From NCBI GenBank assembly GCA_030448185.1, contig JAUJNL010000069.1, forward strand, positions 1 through 37,597: a DNA stretch of 37,597 bases, in the 5' to 3' direction. Shown piece by piece: positions 1-8,886 of the stretch. Within the stretch, counting starts at the first letter, position 1, and each line of letters starts with the position of its first letter. The DNA is from Cytophagales bacterium (lineage in GTDB: Bacteria; Bacteroidota; Bacteroidia; Cytophagales; 172606-1). The position numbers were made by a program, and so were the translations under genes. The notes under the pieces are model-generated. The model ran no database searches. It was given only the letters and a program-made list of their open reading frames with translations, and was not told the origin of the DNA.

Positions 1-450
1 GGTCGTTATTCCCGCCGTCAGCGGCAGGTGTACGATGCCGTTTTGCGGGTAATGAAAGAAGCCCGTAAACTGCTGGTCACGGGTAATCTGTGGGACGAGT
101 ACCATAAGGAGGTAGGTAAAGTGATGGAACAGGAGCTAATCGGCTTAGGGCTGCTGGACGCCGCAGAAGTAAAAAAGCAAGATCCCTCAACACCTTTGTA
201 CAAAAAGTATTTTATGCACGGTACGTCGCATTTTCTGGGCTTAGATGTACACGATGTAGGCGACAAATACCGGCGTTTTGAGCCAGGCATGGTTTTTACC
301 TGCGAACCAGGTATCTACATCCGGGAAGAAGGAATCGGTATCCGACTGGAAAATGATATTCTTATCACCGAAAACGGCAATATTGATCTAATGGAATCTA
401 TCCCTATTGAAGCCGATGAAATTGAGGAGTTAATGAGCAGGCGGAAGTAG
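1..450 (+). CDS. pepP: Xaa-Pro aminopeptidase (M24 family), 3' part
   Basis: This is the C-terminal part of a metal-dependent aminopeptidase P, which removes an N-terminal residue preceding proline. The reading frame is open from base 1, so the gene starts upstream of the window and the GTG at 28 is internal. The pita-bread fold signatures are visible: HGTSHFLGLDVHD supplies the metal-binding His, CEPGIYI the first Glu and GIRLENDILIT the second Glu. The two Asp ligands expected earlier in the family lie outside the window or just before it. The protein ends normally after the last motif, with about 150 codons seen. The family assignment is firm; the exact substrate is inferred from the family. 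Confidence 0.93.
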   Translation, partial: GRYSRRQRQVYDAVLRVMKEARKLLVTGNLWDEYHKEVGKVMEQELIGLGLLDAAEVKKQDPSTPLYKKYFMHGTSHFLGLDVHDVGDKYRRFEPGMVFTCEPGIYIREEGIGIRLENDILITENGNIDLMESIPIEADEIEELMSRRK

Positions 451-458
451 AAAACGAT

Positions 459-578
459 GTTCGACTAGCGATGTTCGATGTTGGTAAAAAGTGGCAGTAG
501 CAGCGGCAGTAAGAGATAAAAAGGGACGATCCTTTTTCATTCTGCTTACTTCCTAACCTCGAACATCGCTAGTCGAAC
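459..578. repeat. Intergenic inverted repeat, TTCGA family
   Basis: A perfect 19-bp inverted repeat lies between the aminopeptidase and the acidic protein: left arm 459-477 (GTTCGACTAGCGATGTTCG) and right arm 560-578, separated by 82 bases. Both arms continue into further ATGTTCGA-like words. Similar words recur at about 19260-19310, 25416-25508 and 34300-34325, so this seems to be a dispersed intergenic element. It lies between convergent genes and could fold as a long-armed hairpin in RNA. No coding potential is seen. Confidence 0.75.
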
Positions 579-595
579 ATCGAACATTCGAAATT

Positions 596-850
596 TTATT
601 CCAAATCCAGGCTCTGATACTGCCGTTCGGCTTCTTCGAATTCATCTTTAGGAACTACCTCAAAACCATCATCATACATTTCCTGAAGATCTTCTTCCGT
701 CAGTTCGTATTCGTCCATAGTGATAAGTTCTTCTTCCACCATTATTTCTACTCCATCGTAGATATACTCATCGTCGGCATTGTCAATCCGGTCTATTTTA
801 AAATACACCGTGCCGTCTTCATATTCATTTTTCAGATACAAGGGGTTCAT
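596..850 (-). CDS. Small acidic hypothetical protein
   Basis: An 84-residue protein with an ATG start, very rich in Glu and Asp (for example MVEEELITMDEYELTEEDL), with no membrane segment or signal peptide. I recognise no domain. The composition suggests a soluble acidic cytoplasmic protein or a small binding partner. It is convergent with the aminopeptidase gene and divergent from the YihY/BrkB gene, so it is probably its own transcription unit. The compact frame with a strongly biased, protein-like composition is the evidence that it is real. Function unknown. Confidence 0.6.
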   Translation of the reverse strand: MNPLYLKNEYEDGTVYFKIDRIDNADDEYIYDGVEIMVEEELITMDEYELTEEDLQEMYDDGFEVVPKDEFEEAERQYQSLDLE

Positions 851-1038
851 ACGGTTAGTGGTTTGGAGACAGAAATTTATGAGGGATAAGTAGCGTGCCT
901 TAGCCGATGCTGGCCAGCAATTTTACGATTTAGCTTTTTACACGCCAACTATGCCTGGCTGGTTTCGTAATAACAAGAAAACTATCCCGTAAAAATAATA
1001 TTCAATCCGATTGCGGGAAAATAACCAGGTTCTTGACG

Positions 1039-2061
1039 ATGAAAAAATATCTTTCCAATACATGGAGTTTTATGAAGGATATGTACGCTGAATGGCAGGC
1101 TGATGGTTGTTTTCAATTAGCTGCGTCTTTATCCTACTATACTGTATTTTCCCTGGCACCCATGATTGCAGTAGCTATTGCCGTAGCCAGCTACTTTTTC
1201 GGCCGGGAGGCTGTTACTGGTGAATTGTACACGCAGATCAAAGGATTGATGGGACCCGAAGGCGCCGCAGGGATTCAGACTATGGTGGAAAGCGCTTATA
1301 AAGAAAAACAGGGGTTTCTAGCGACGGTAATAGGCCTGGTAACGCTGCTGTTGTCAGCTACTGCTGCATTTACGGCATTGCAGGATGCTTTGAATAAGAT
1401 CTATAAAGTAGAGGCAGATACCAAGCGTGGGATTGTGGCAGTAGTTATCAACCGGCTGCTTTCTTTTGCCATGGTAGTAGGTATTGGCTTCTTGTTGATG
1501 GTATCGTTGATAATTGATGTGTTATTGAGTGCATTAGAAGGATATATTCAGCGCGTGCTGGCTGACTACTCCGTTTATTTTATCCGGGCTATTCAGATTG
1601 GGATATCTTTTGCCATTATTACCCTCCTTTTCGCCATGGTTTTTAAATTTCTGCCCGATGTGAAAATCAAGTGGAGCCGGATATGGAAGGGCGCTATTCT
1701 TACGGCGGCCCTCTTTACCGTTGGCAAATCACTAATCGGCTTTTATCTAGGACAAAGTAACCTGGCTTCTACGTATGGTGCGGCTGCCTCCGTAGTAATT
1801 GTGCTACTTTGGGTGAACTACTCTTCCTGGATCTTATTTATCGGTGCTGAATATATTTACGTCTACGTAAGACGCCGGGGTGAGGAGATAGAACCTTCTC
1901 ACTATGCTAAAAAGATTCGCTATGGACGGCGGGAAGAGGCAATCAAACCGACAATCGCAGATGAGTCAGGCGGGAGCGGGATAAAAGGAAGTTCCTCTCC
2001 TAATGGCCGTTCCGGCTCAGACCGTCCCTATTCACCTTATGGCAGTTCCTCAGGCAAGTAA
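1039..2061 (+). CDS. YihY/virulence factor BrkB family membrane protein
   Basis: About 340 residues with six predicted transmembrane segments, typical of the YihY/BrkB family of inner-membrane proteins, whose biochemical role is unsettled. Family-like stretches are QLAASLSYYTVFSLAPM near the start and YGAAASVVIVLLWVNYSS near the last helices. A 60-residue Ser/Gly/Pro/Arg-rich tail follows and is probably disordered in the cytoplasm. I chose ATG 1039 over the in-frame TTG at 1033 because it sits directly before MKKYLSNTW. It stands alone, with no closely spaced neighbour. Family membership is confident. Confidence 0.9.
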   Translation: MKKYLSNTWSFMKDMYAEWQADGCFQLAASLSYYTVFSLAPMIAVAIAVASYFFGREAVTGELYTQIKGLMGPEGAAGIQTMVESAYKEKQGFLATVIGLVTLLLSATAAFTALQDALNKIYKVEADTKRGIVAVVINRLLSFAMVVGIGFLLMVSLIIDVLLSALEGYIQRVLADYSVYFIRAIQIGISFAIITLLFAMVFKFLPDVKIKWSRIWKGAILTAALFTVGKSLIGFYLGQSNLASTYGAAASVVIVLLWVNYSSWILFIGAEYIYVYVRRRGEEIEPSHYAKKIRYGRREEAIKPTIADESGGSGIKGSSSPNGRSGSDRPYSPYGSSSGK

Positions 2062-2238
2062 TCCTAACGGATGGAAATTTACCTGAATAGTAAACTGGTA
2101 TGCTACCGGCGTCAGTACCCTTTCCGCAGTTTTTTTCTAAAAGTCATTTGTGTAAGATTAAACAAGTGTTCCGATCTTAGTTAGGGGTGACTTCATCTGG
2201 CTCGGCAGGTATTAAAAGCAACCAAACTGATACATACT

Positions 2239-3114
2239 TTGAGGCCGGTTTCTATATTTATATTTCTTTGTCTGTTTGCTTTTCAGACAGTCTTCGCTGC
2301 TAAGGACGCCCAGTCCTACTATGAAGAAGGGTTACAGAGCCTGGTACAAAAGAACTATATCAAAGCGGTTGGCGACTTCACTAATGCCATCAGTTTGTCG
2401 CCACATTTTGCGGAAGCCTATTTTGAACGGGCCAATGCAAAAGAAATGTTAGCCCGGCAAGCCGGTTATGTGAGTAGTGAACAATGCATTGATTGGGTAC
2501 AATCTTTACGATTGGGGAAACAGGAGGCCGTCGAGAAACTCATGCAGTCTTGCGGAGTAGAATGCTTTACAGGGGCAAATCTACCTATTCAAGCCGAAGA
2601 GATATACTGTGTTGATATGAGTAGTCAGCGCTTATCTGGGCTACCTGCTTCCCTTGCCAAGTCTGCTAATCTTCTTTGGTTGGATGTTTCCGATAATCAA
2701 CTAGTGCAATTAGGAGGAGAACTGACCAATAACCCGCAACTGCTCACACTGGATGCCAGTCATAATGCCATTCTGGTAGTAGATTCAGCCTTGTTCCAGT
2801 TGGATAATTTGCGGGAGTTGAATTTAAGTTACAATCGCTTACAGGTTATGCCTCAAATGATAGGCAAGCTGCAATCTTTGAAAGAACTGCACTTGCGTAA
2901 CAATGCACTCAAAAGTCTTCCTTCTTCCGTTGGCGAGATGGAGTCTATAGAATACCTTGATTTATCCATGAATCAGCTTACTGAACTTCCCGCTTCGGTC
3001 GCAAAATTAAGAAAACTAAAAGTACTTAAGCTGTCCGGCAATCCTATTTCGCCCGAAGAACAACGGATTATCCGCAACTGGCTTCCTAGTGGATGCCGCG
3101 TAGAATTTGATTAG
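2239..3114 (+). CDS. Exported TPR and leucine-rich-repeat protein
   Basis: 291 residues. Residues 1-20 form a hydrophobic signal peptide ending near FAAKD. Residues 24-70 resemble a TPR hairpin (YYEEGLQSLVQKNYIKAVGDF). A short region with several cysteines follows. From about residue 120 to the end there are roughly six leucine-rich repeats of 23 residues of the LP..-type (for example LRELNLSYNRLQVMP). The only in-frame start after the stop at 2188 that leaves the full signal peptide is TTG 2239. Likely a periplasmic or surface protein-interaction scaffold; no enzymatic motif. A strong terminator-like hairpin follows. Confidence 0.85.
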   Translation: MRPVSIFIFLCLFAFQTVFAAKDAQSYYEEGLQSLVQKNYIKAVGDFTNAISLSPHFAEAYFERANAKEMLARQAGYVSSEQCIDWVQSLRLGKQEAVEKLMQSCGVECFTGANLPIQAEEIYCVDMSSQRLSGLPASLAKSANLLWLDVSDNQLVQLGGELTNNPQLLTLDASHNAILVVDSALFQLDNLRELNLSYNRLQVMPQMIGKLQSLKELHLRNNALKSLPSSVGEMESIEYLDLSMNQLTELPASVAKLRKLKVLKLSGNPISPEEQRIIRNWLPSGCRVEFD

Positions 3115-3145
3115 AGATAGATCGTTACCCGGTTTTCTGATCTTA

Positions 3146-3202
3146 AAAACAATCCCGCCACTGTATTGCTGCTAAAAAGTAATACAGTGGCGGGATTGTT
3201 TT
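3146..3202 (+). terminator. Strong hairpin terminator after the TPR-LRR gene
   Basis: A perfect 22-bp inverted repeat: arm 3146-3167 begins AAAACAATCCCGCCACTG, and arm 3181-3202 is its reverse complement and ends GGGATTGTTTT. The 13-base loop and the A and T ends make it a likely bidirectional rho-independent terminator. It begins 31 bases after the stop codon of the gene before it. Confidence 0.85.
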
Positions 3203-3241
3203 CAGAAGCCGCCCAAATAGCGCACAATCAGTTTAAGAACA

Positions 3242-3258
3242 TAACCGATTATCGGTTA
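3242..3258. other. 17-bp palindrome, possible operator
   Basis: TAACCGATTATCGGTTA is a perfect palindrome of two 8-base half-sites around one T. It lies about 150 bases upstream of the likely prs promoter and after the preceding terminator. It has no T-tract and is short, so it looks more like a dimeric protein-binding site than a terminator. No partner regulator is visible. Confidence 0.35.
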
Positions 3259-3393
3259 AAGCCTGAATGGTCATAAAACTTCTCGGCTTCCCCTCACAAA
3301 AGCCAAATCAGACACCGACGACCCAATATCAGTTCGTAGTACTCTGCAGAATCTTATGGTTTCACATTATAAATTATACTTCTGCCAATTCCA

Positions 3394-3424
3394 TTGTTTA
3401 ATTACGCTGAAACCAATAGTTTTG
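3394..3424 (+). promoter_or_regulatory. Bacteroidetes-type promoter for prs
   Basis: TTG at 3394-3396 and TAGTTTTG at 3417-3424 match the -33 TTG and -7 TAnnTTTG elements used by the Bacteroidetes primary sigma factor, with a 20-base spacer. Transcription would begin near 3430 and give a leader of about 40 bases before the prs ATG. Confidence 0.7.
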
Positions 3425-3468
3425 CACCTTATTTCTGAAGATCCTTATTCCTTTTATCTCCCCGGTTT

Positions 3469-4410
3469 ATGGCTTACGCCGTCAAATTGTTCTCAGGAAC
3501 ACATTCCAGGTACCTGGCTGAGAAGATTGCCTACAATTACGGAAAACCTCTCGGTTCGGTATCCATGCAAAGGTTTAGTGATGGGGAGTTATCGCCGAGT
3601 TTTGATGAATCTATCCGTGGTTGTGAAGTATTCCTGATCCAGTCAACCTGTCCGCCGGCTGAAAACCTGATGGAACTGTTGCTGATGGTAGATGCCGCAC
3701 GCCGGGCCTCAGCCAAATACGTTACCGTTGTGGTACCTTATTTTGGCTATGCCCGCCAGGACCGGAAAGACAAGCCGCGGGTAGCCATTGCGGCCAAACT
3801 GGTAGCTAACCTGCTTACTGCTGCCGGAGCCGACCGGTTAATGGCCTGCGATCTGCACGCCGGCCAGATTCAAGGTTTCTTTGATTTTCCCGTGGATCAT
3901 CTGGACGGCACTGCCATATTTGTGCCTTACCTCAACAGCCTTAAATTGGACAACCTGGTGTTTGCTTCGCCGGATGTGGGAGGGGTAAGCCGGGCCCGTA
4001 GTTTCGCCAAGCATTTTCACGCCGACATAGTGGTTTGCGATAAGCACCGCAAACGGGCTAATGAAATAGCTTCCATGCAGGTAATCGGTGATGTAGAAGG
4101 CGCAAACGTTATCCTGGTAGATGATATGATTGATACGGGAGGAACGATTTCTAAAGCAGCCCAGATCATTAAAGACAAAGGAGCTGTTTCCGTACGGGCT
4201 ATCTGCACTCACCCCATTTTGTCGGGTAAAGCCTACAACATGATTGATAGTTCAGTGTTAGAAGAATTAGTCGTTTCTGATACGCTGCCGCTTAAACAGC
4301 AGTCGGCCAAAATTAAAGTGCTTACGGTAGCCGAATTGTTCGCCAAGGCTATCCGTAACGTACATGATCACGAGTCCATCAGTTCACTTTTTATAAATTT
4401 AAATCAATAA
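3469..4410 (+). CDS. prs: Ribose-phosphate pyrophosphokinase (PRPP synthetase)
   Basis: 313 residues, the usual family length. It makes PRPP from ribose 5-phosphate and ATP, feeding nucleotide, His, Trp and NAD synthesis in the cytoplasm. Visible motifs, in order: FSDGE near residue 37, the ATP-binding and flexible-loop segment PYFGYARQDRK, the metal site DLHAGQIQGFF, PDVGGVSRAR, and the PRPP-binding loop VDDMIDTGGT. ATG 3469 begins MAYAVKLFSG, matching the family N-terminus. rplY follows after 27 bases on the same strand, so the two are probably cotranscribed from the promoter at 3394-3424 to the terminator at 5038-5065. Confidence 0.97.
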   Translation: MAYAVKLFSGTHSRYLAEKIAYNYGKPLGSVSMQRFSDGELSPSFDESIRGCEVFLIQSTCPPAENLMELLLMVDAARRASAKYVTVVVPYFGYARQDRKDKPRVAIAAKLVANLLTAAGADRLMACDLHAGQIQGFFDFPVDHLDGTAIFVPYLNSLKLDNLVFASPDVGGVSRARSFAKHFHADIVVCDKHRKRANEIASMQVIGDVEGANVILVDDMIDTGGTISKAAQIIKDKGAVSVRAICTHPILSGKAYNMIDSSVLEELVVSDTLPLKQQSAKIKVLTVAELFAKAIRNVHDHESISSLFINLNQ

Positions 4411-4437
4411 CATTCATTTTAATTCAACTCTTATCTT

Positions 4438-5004
4438 ATGAAAACTTTAGAGATTATAGGGTATAAAAGAGCAAATCTCGGCAAAACCAGTGCTAAACAA
4501 CTCCGTACTGAAGCTAATGTGCCTTGTGTGCTTTATGGTGGCGCTGAGCAAGTGCATTTCTACACACCCATGATTCTTTTCCGGGATCTTTTATATTCAC
4601 CTAATATCTACCAGGTAGATCTGAACATCGAAGGAACCCACTACCGGGCTATTTTGCAGGATGCTCAGTTTCATCCGGTCAATGAAATGATCCTGCACGT
4701 TGATTTCCTGGAATTGAACGACAAGAAGGAAGTAAAAATAGAAGTTCCGGTTCGTCTGCAGGGAACCGCACTGGGTGTAACAAAAGGGGGGAAACTGATT
4801 TCCAAATTACGGAAAGTCAAAGTGAAATCCCTGCCAGCTAATATTCCTGATTTTATTGATGTTGATGTAACCGGCATTGACCTTGGTAAATCGGTTAAAG
4901 TAGGTGATATCAAACCCGAAAACTATCAGATTCTGAATTCTCTTGCTACCCCGATAGCGAGTATTGAAATTCCAAGAGCTCTGCGCGGAAAAGGCAACGA
5001 ATAA
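4438..5004 (+). CDS. rplY: 50S ribosomal protein L25/Ctc
   Basis: 188 residues, the long L25/TL5/Ctc form. The N-terminal domain (about 1-90) is the 5S rRNA-binding beta-barrel, starting MKTLEIIGYKRANLGKTSAK and including VPCVLYGG. The C-terminal TL5-type beta domain (about 95-180) contains EVPVRLQGTALGVTKGGKL and VDVTGIDLGKSVKVGDI. It sits directly after prs, an arrangement common across bacteria. A hairpin with a T-tract follows the gene. Assignment is firm. Confidence 0.96.
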   Translation: MKTLEIIGYKRANLGKTSAKQLRTEANVPCVLYGGAEQVHFYTPMILFRDLLYSPNIYQVDLNIEGTHYRAILQDAQFHPVNEMILHVDFLELNDKKEVKIEVPVRLQGTALGVTKGGKLISKLRKVKVKSLPANIPDFIDVDVTGIDLGKSVKVGDIKPENYQILNSLATPIASIEIPRALRGKGNE

Positions 5005-5037
5005 TCATTTTCTGGAAATACTTATATTACTGATGGA

Positions 5038-5065
5038 AAAAGGCCGGAGAACTCTCCGGCCTTTT
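5038..5065 (+). terminator. Rho-independent terminator of prs-rplY
   Basis: AAAAGGCCGGAG (5038-5049) pairs perfectly with CTCCGGCCTTTT (5054-5065) around a 4-base loop. It lies 33 bases after the rplY stop, and the next gene is on the opposite strand and ends at 5098, so it may serve both directions. Confidence 0.88.
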
Positions 5066-5097
5066 GGTTATTGTGAAATGAATCTGATCCCTAAAGT

Positions 5098-7580
5098 TTA
5101 CTGCTTCTGTACCCGATATTCGTAACTGCCCAGCAGTGGCGTCCCGTTGACCGATAAGCCTTCTGCCGACACCCGGAAGGTACTGATGTCGTCGGAGTTG
5201 TAAAAAGATACGGTGGCTTTGCCCGTGGCATCGGTCTGAATCATCGGGTTCCAGTAAAGCGTGGAGCGGAGCGGGAGTCAGGGCGACTATGGGAGGGTTG
5301 CAGGGTGTCGTACCGGGGAACGTAAAACTGGCAGGCTTTGTAGTAACCGGACTTGATGAATATGCGCGTACCCAAGGCTTTGTCTTTAGCGTAATCATAA
5401 TTAGGGTTACCTCTTTTAGTAAGAATGGCAATTACCCCACCTCCTCCCCGGCCGCCGTATATTGCAGTAGAGGCTCCTTTTAATACTTCAATGGCTTCTA
5501 CATCGTTGACCGGAATATTCATAATCATATCCTGATCCGTAGGTATGCCATCCAGCAGAAAAAGAGGTGGCGCATTATTCCCTCTGATCCGGACGTCCAT
5601 ATTCATTCCGCTGCCGGTAACCGAAACACCGGCCACTCGCCCCTGTAAAGCTTGTAGAACAGTAAAATAACCGGCCCATGAATCATCCGCTTTCACCACT
5701 GCATCGGCGGCGCCGTAAAGTTTGCGGGAATCTTGTTGCTGGACTTTTTTAGCTTTCACCGTGACAGTTTGAAGCTGAATGGTGGCCGAATCCAATTTGA
5801 ATTGTTTATGGAGGTCATTTCTTTGCTTACTTTTATGCAGGTAGCCCTCCATAGCAGCGTCCCTTTCCGGCATAAATGGCGGATGGTACTTTTTTACCAC
5901 CGGTGGAAGGGTTTCATCTACCAGCACTTGCAAGTCCCGGTTGCCCTTCGCCGTAACGGCCTGAAGCAATACCTGGGTACTGTCCAACCAGGTATAGTCC
6001 CCGAAAAAGAACCTGCCTTGTTCATCCGTGTCGGCTAGGGCAAACTGCTGATCGGCTCCTTTGGTATACAGTGTCACATGGCTGCCCGCAACGGGCTTTT
6101 GGTTGGGCCTCAATACTTGCCCGCGGATGCTGAAGCCTTGTTCGATCAGATATTTTGTTTCAACCAGCTGGTCGGCCAAAAGTTCTTTCCAGATAAACCG
6201 GCGCCACCCCTGAGTGAGCATCAGGTTGTCTAACGCCGCCACGGTTTGAGGTTCCTCGTCTTTAAAATAAAAGCCAGGCTGCTCAATTGTGCCCTGCAGA
6301 TCCGAAGTAAGCAAAAGGTTCATTAGGATGTTGTCCGCCAGAGGCTCGGGCTTTACCTGCAGGGCATCGGTTACCGCCAGTGAAAGGTTTGCCTGCACCG
6401 GGTTACCCATCTGGTCACTTACCTGTACCTGCATGGCTACTTTTTCTCGGGGCGCATATACCGGTTTGGGCGTACTTATCTTCAGCGTTACGGGTTGCGG
6501 ATGGCTGACAAAGACCAGTCTTTCGCACTGCGGTTCGCCCTGGCTACTAAAGAGGGTCAGATGTACGATACCGGAAGGAAATTTTGATTTAGGAATGTCG
6601 GCTACAAAAGTGGAATTTGTGAGGGTTGCATTCGCCATGTAGCAAATTACCCCCCGCACCTGCGCTACCAGGAGTACTTGCGCCGGAGTACTTTCCGGGG
6701 CCGGCGTTTTACGCTGAATGGCCACCCGGATGGCATTTTTAAAAGTAGTATATGCGGCCACTACGTATCCGGAACCGGAAGCTTGCGGCAACGGATAATC
6801 CATAAAAGCGCCTTCTTGGGTCTGGACTCGGGCGGTGTATTGCTTGCCGTCTTCCGGCTTGAGGGTGAATACGCCCATGCCCAGGTGCATACTTTTGAAA
6901 GACAATACAGTAGCGCCTTTTTCATCAATCACCGATCCGGCTACGGCTATTCCTTTTCCGGAGGCGTTTACGGCTTTAAAAGCCACTCTGCTTTCCAGCC
7001 CCGCAACCTGCTGTCCGCCTTCCGGAAAAAATTGTACGTCCGGTTTGCCTGCAGTACCCGATACGTTGCCCGGCTGACCAGCTTCCGCAGAACGGCTGGT
7101 ACTTTCAGTGTTCCAAACGGAAAAGCTTTTCGTAAAGAAATAATCCGGGTTAAAATTGCGCATCCAGTTGGTGTAGGCCCGGATACGGTAAGTACCAGTG
7201 GGCAGGGAATCCGTAACGGTAAAATCGCCGTGCGTGAGTCCTTTATCTAAGCGGAGTACCCGCTGGGCAATAATTTTATTGGACGGGCTAATCAGGTCCA
7301 CGTACAGGGTGCCATTAAGCGTATCCGCCGTATGCGTATCGCCGTTGACCAGGTAACCTTTAAACCAGATGGTCTCTCCCGAGGCGTAAACCAGTTTATC
7401 CAAGTGCAAGTACACCTTCTGTTGCAGATTCTGGTATTTGAACTTCTTTAATTGCCCGATAATCCGTTTGATCAGATCGTCATTGGTTGCTTCATGCCGG
7501 CCAAACGAAAAGAGGGCAAGCGTACTGGCTAAGAGGAAGAGGGGAAAAAAGTACTTTCTGATTCTTTGCATAAGGAACAA
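5098..7580 (-). CDS. MG2-like and TonB-plug outer-membrane protein, one frameshift
   Basis: About 825 residues once the frame is restored. Residues 1-28 are a signal peptide (FFPLFLLASTLALFSFG). An MG2/macroglobulin-like domain follows (QKVYLHLDKLVYASGETIWF) with more Ig-like beta domains. Near residue 500 there is a carboxypeptidase-regulatory-like fold. A TonB plug domain follows from about 640, with GRVAGVSV, MDVRIRGNNAPPLFLLDG and NDVEAIEVLKGASTAIYGGR. There is no beta-barrel, which is normal for this Bacteroidetes family. The main frame ends at 5241, but the conserved end (LYWNPMIQTDATGKATVSF, then EYRVQKQ and TAA at 5098-5100) continues in another frame after a 5-bp tandem duplication at 5263-5272. 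Probably a surface or outer-membrane assembly factor; precise role unknown. Confidence 0.85.
5263..5272. repeat. 5-bp tandem duplication causing a frameshift
   Basis: GGAGC occurs twice in tandem (5263-5267, 5268-5272) inside the plug-protein gene. Removing one copy restores a protein reading ...DSRSTLYWNPMIQ, the expected family continuation. It could be a slipped-strand mutation or an assembly artefact. Confidence 0.7.
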
Positions 7581-7660
7581 AGCAACGTGGGTAGGTAAGA
7601 CTGGCTGAAATTATGAATTTATTTTTAGGTAAATAGTGGATCACAACTTCTTGAAAAGAA

Positions 7661-7891
7661 TTACGCGAAATAGAAAATGTCTTCAAAACCTTTTGGGTTT
7701 GTATTTCGGATTTGCTGATGCTGTTCCGCTGCCGGAGGCTGTCCCGGTAGGTTGCTCTGTCCCGGCACAAAGGTATGCACAGTCTTGCCATTTTTGATTT
7801 TGCGCCGAAACAGGAGCTTTCCTTCCCAGTCCTTGTACTCGATGTAGCCGCTAAAGTCTTTGTCCAGGCGGGTAATGGTGTTGTGACTCAC
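7661..7891 (-). CDS. Small hypothetical protein or gene remnant
   Basis: A frame of 76 residues from a GTG at 7891; it is open a few codons further upstream (VKITLF) to a stop. It is mildly basic, with stretches such as SGYIEYKDWEGKLLFRRK that look like a real beta-rich protein, and ends NPKGFEDIFYFA. No domain, signal peptide or membrane helix is recognised. There is no clear start or promoter, so it may be the tail of a decayed gene. It lies just upstream of the plug-protein gene on the same strand, about 80 bases away. Confidence 0.35.
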   Translation of the reverse strand: MSHNTITRLDKDFSGYIEYKDWEGKLLFRRKIKNGKTVHTFVPGQSNLPGQPPAAEQHQQIRNTNPKGFEDIFYFA

Positions 7892-8090
7892 AAAGAGTGT
7901 AATTTTAACTTAACTATTAGTGGCTTTTCCATCAATCCAGTTACGGTAAAGAAGTACCTATACAACTCCCAATACGCCAAATGTTACTGCCTCATACCAG
8001 TGGGGAGTGATATTTGTGTTGGAAAAATATAACATCGGGAAGGAATACGCGGTTATAATCCTTTCCGGTGCCCTGCCAGGTTATAAATCC

Positions 8091-8110
8091 AGTTCCTGTC
8101 AGCAGGAACT
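8091..8110. other. Hairpin downstream of the 8136-8660 gene
   Basis: AGTTCCTG (8091-8098) and CAGGAACT (8103-8110) pair perfectly around TCAG. It lies 26 bases beyond the stop codon of the minus-strand gene ending at 8136. There is no T-tract, so it may be a 3'-end hairpin rather than a classical terminator. Confidence 0.4.
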
Positions 8111-8135
8111 AGCTAAGAAGAACGCAACCTACTCA

Positions 8136-8660
8136 CTACTCTTTATCTGCCAGTTGTACGGTGGACAGAAAAGTGTTCTTATCGTATTCGACCCCTTCTG
8201 CATTTCCTTCGTAGGAATAAGTAATCGTGTAAAATACATCCTCAAACATATACATCTGAAATAAAGCGATAATCACTTTATCCCCTTCTCTGGGAAATAC
8301 TGTTTTACAATACACTCCTTTGTGACCTCCTACTTGGATAATTTCTTGCTCGACTGGTTCTATTCCAGTGAGGTCAGTCATACTCCGGATCATCTCCTCA
8401 TAAAACGCTTTGTCCTTTACCCGCTGATGATCGGCTTTAAGCTGCGTGGTAGGGATCGAAGTTGACTCACCTGCCGACAAAGAACCTTTTGGGGTAGCAG
8501 CTACGTATGAGACGCCTAAACCGGGTTGCCGGTCGGGTTGGGGAGGTGAAGGGAATACTACGAGTAGATGCTTGCCCACCCGCTGTTTATACCCTTCCGG
8601 TGTTTGGGTGTATCCGAGAAAACTCGGCAAAACAAATAGAAAAGCCAGTAGTGCATTCAT
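8136..8660 (-). CDS. Exported hypothetical protein, possibly PsbP/DUF1795-like fold
   Basis: 174 residues with an ATG start and an N-terminal signal peptide (NALLAFLFVLPSFLG followed by YTQTPEGY). The mature part has a Pro/Ser-rich stretch and then an alternating beta pattern with GGHKGVYCKTVFPREGDKV and YTITYSYEG near the end, closing with a helix-like FLSTVQLADKE. The layout (a small periplasmic protein that scores a beta sheet, ending in ...TFLSTVQ) is reminiscent of PsbP/MOG1-like DUF1795 proteins, but this is a resemblance only. It is monocistronic as far as can be seen. Confidence 0.6.
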   Translation of the reverse strand: MNALLAFLFVLPSFLGYTQTPEGYKQRVGKHLLVVFPSPPQPDRQPGLGVSYVAATPKGSLSAGESTSIPTTQLKADHQRVKDKAFYEEMIRSMTDLTGIEPVEQEIIQVGGHKGVYCKTVFPREGDKVIIALFQMYMFEDVFYTITYSYEGNAEGVEYDKNTFLSTVQLADKE

Positions 8661-8886
8661 GAGGGTATAGATTTACTAAAGGTTGGTTGAAAATAAGCAA
8701 TGGGGTGAAAAGGAATGAACTAACGGAACTGCCTTTGTCAATGGTGCTACCCAAAGGCTCTCTCAATTTCGCCTGCAAGGATAAAATGTACGTTTATATA
8801 GCCGTTGGTGGTTGAACCAACAACAGAAGATATACGGGAAATCTATTTATAATTACTAAAAACTGCGAACCAAAACTGTAAACCCT

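Noticed and set aside
3356..3637. A 93-codon plus-strand frame over the prs promoter and start
   Set aside because: It is out of frame with prs and covers its promoter; prs itself has all its motifs.
6678..7250. A 190-codon plus-strand frame inside the TonB-plug gene
   Set aside because: It overlaps a well-supported minus-strand gene and has no recognisable protein features.
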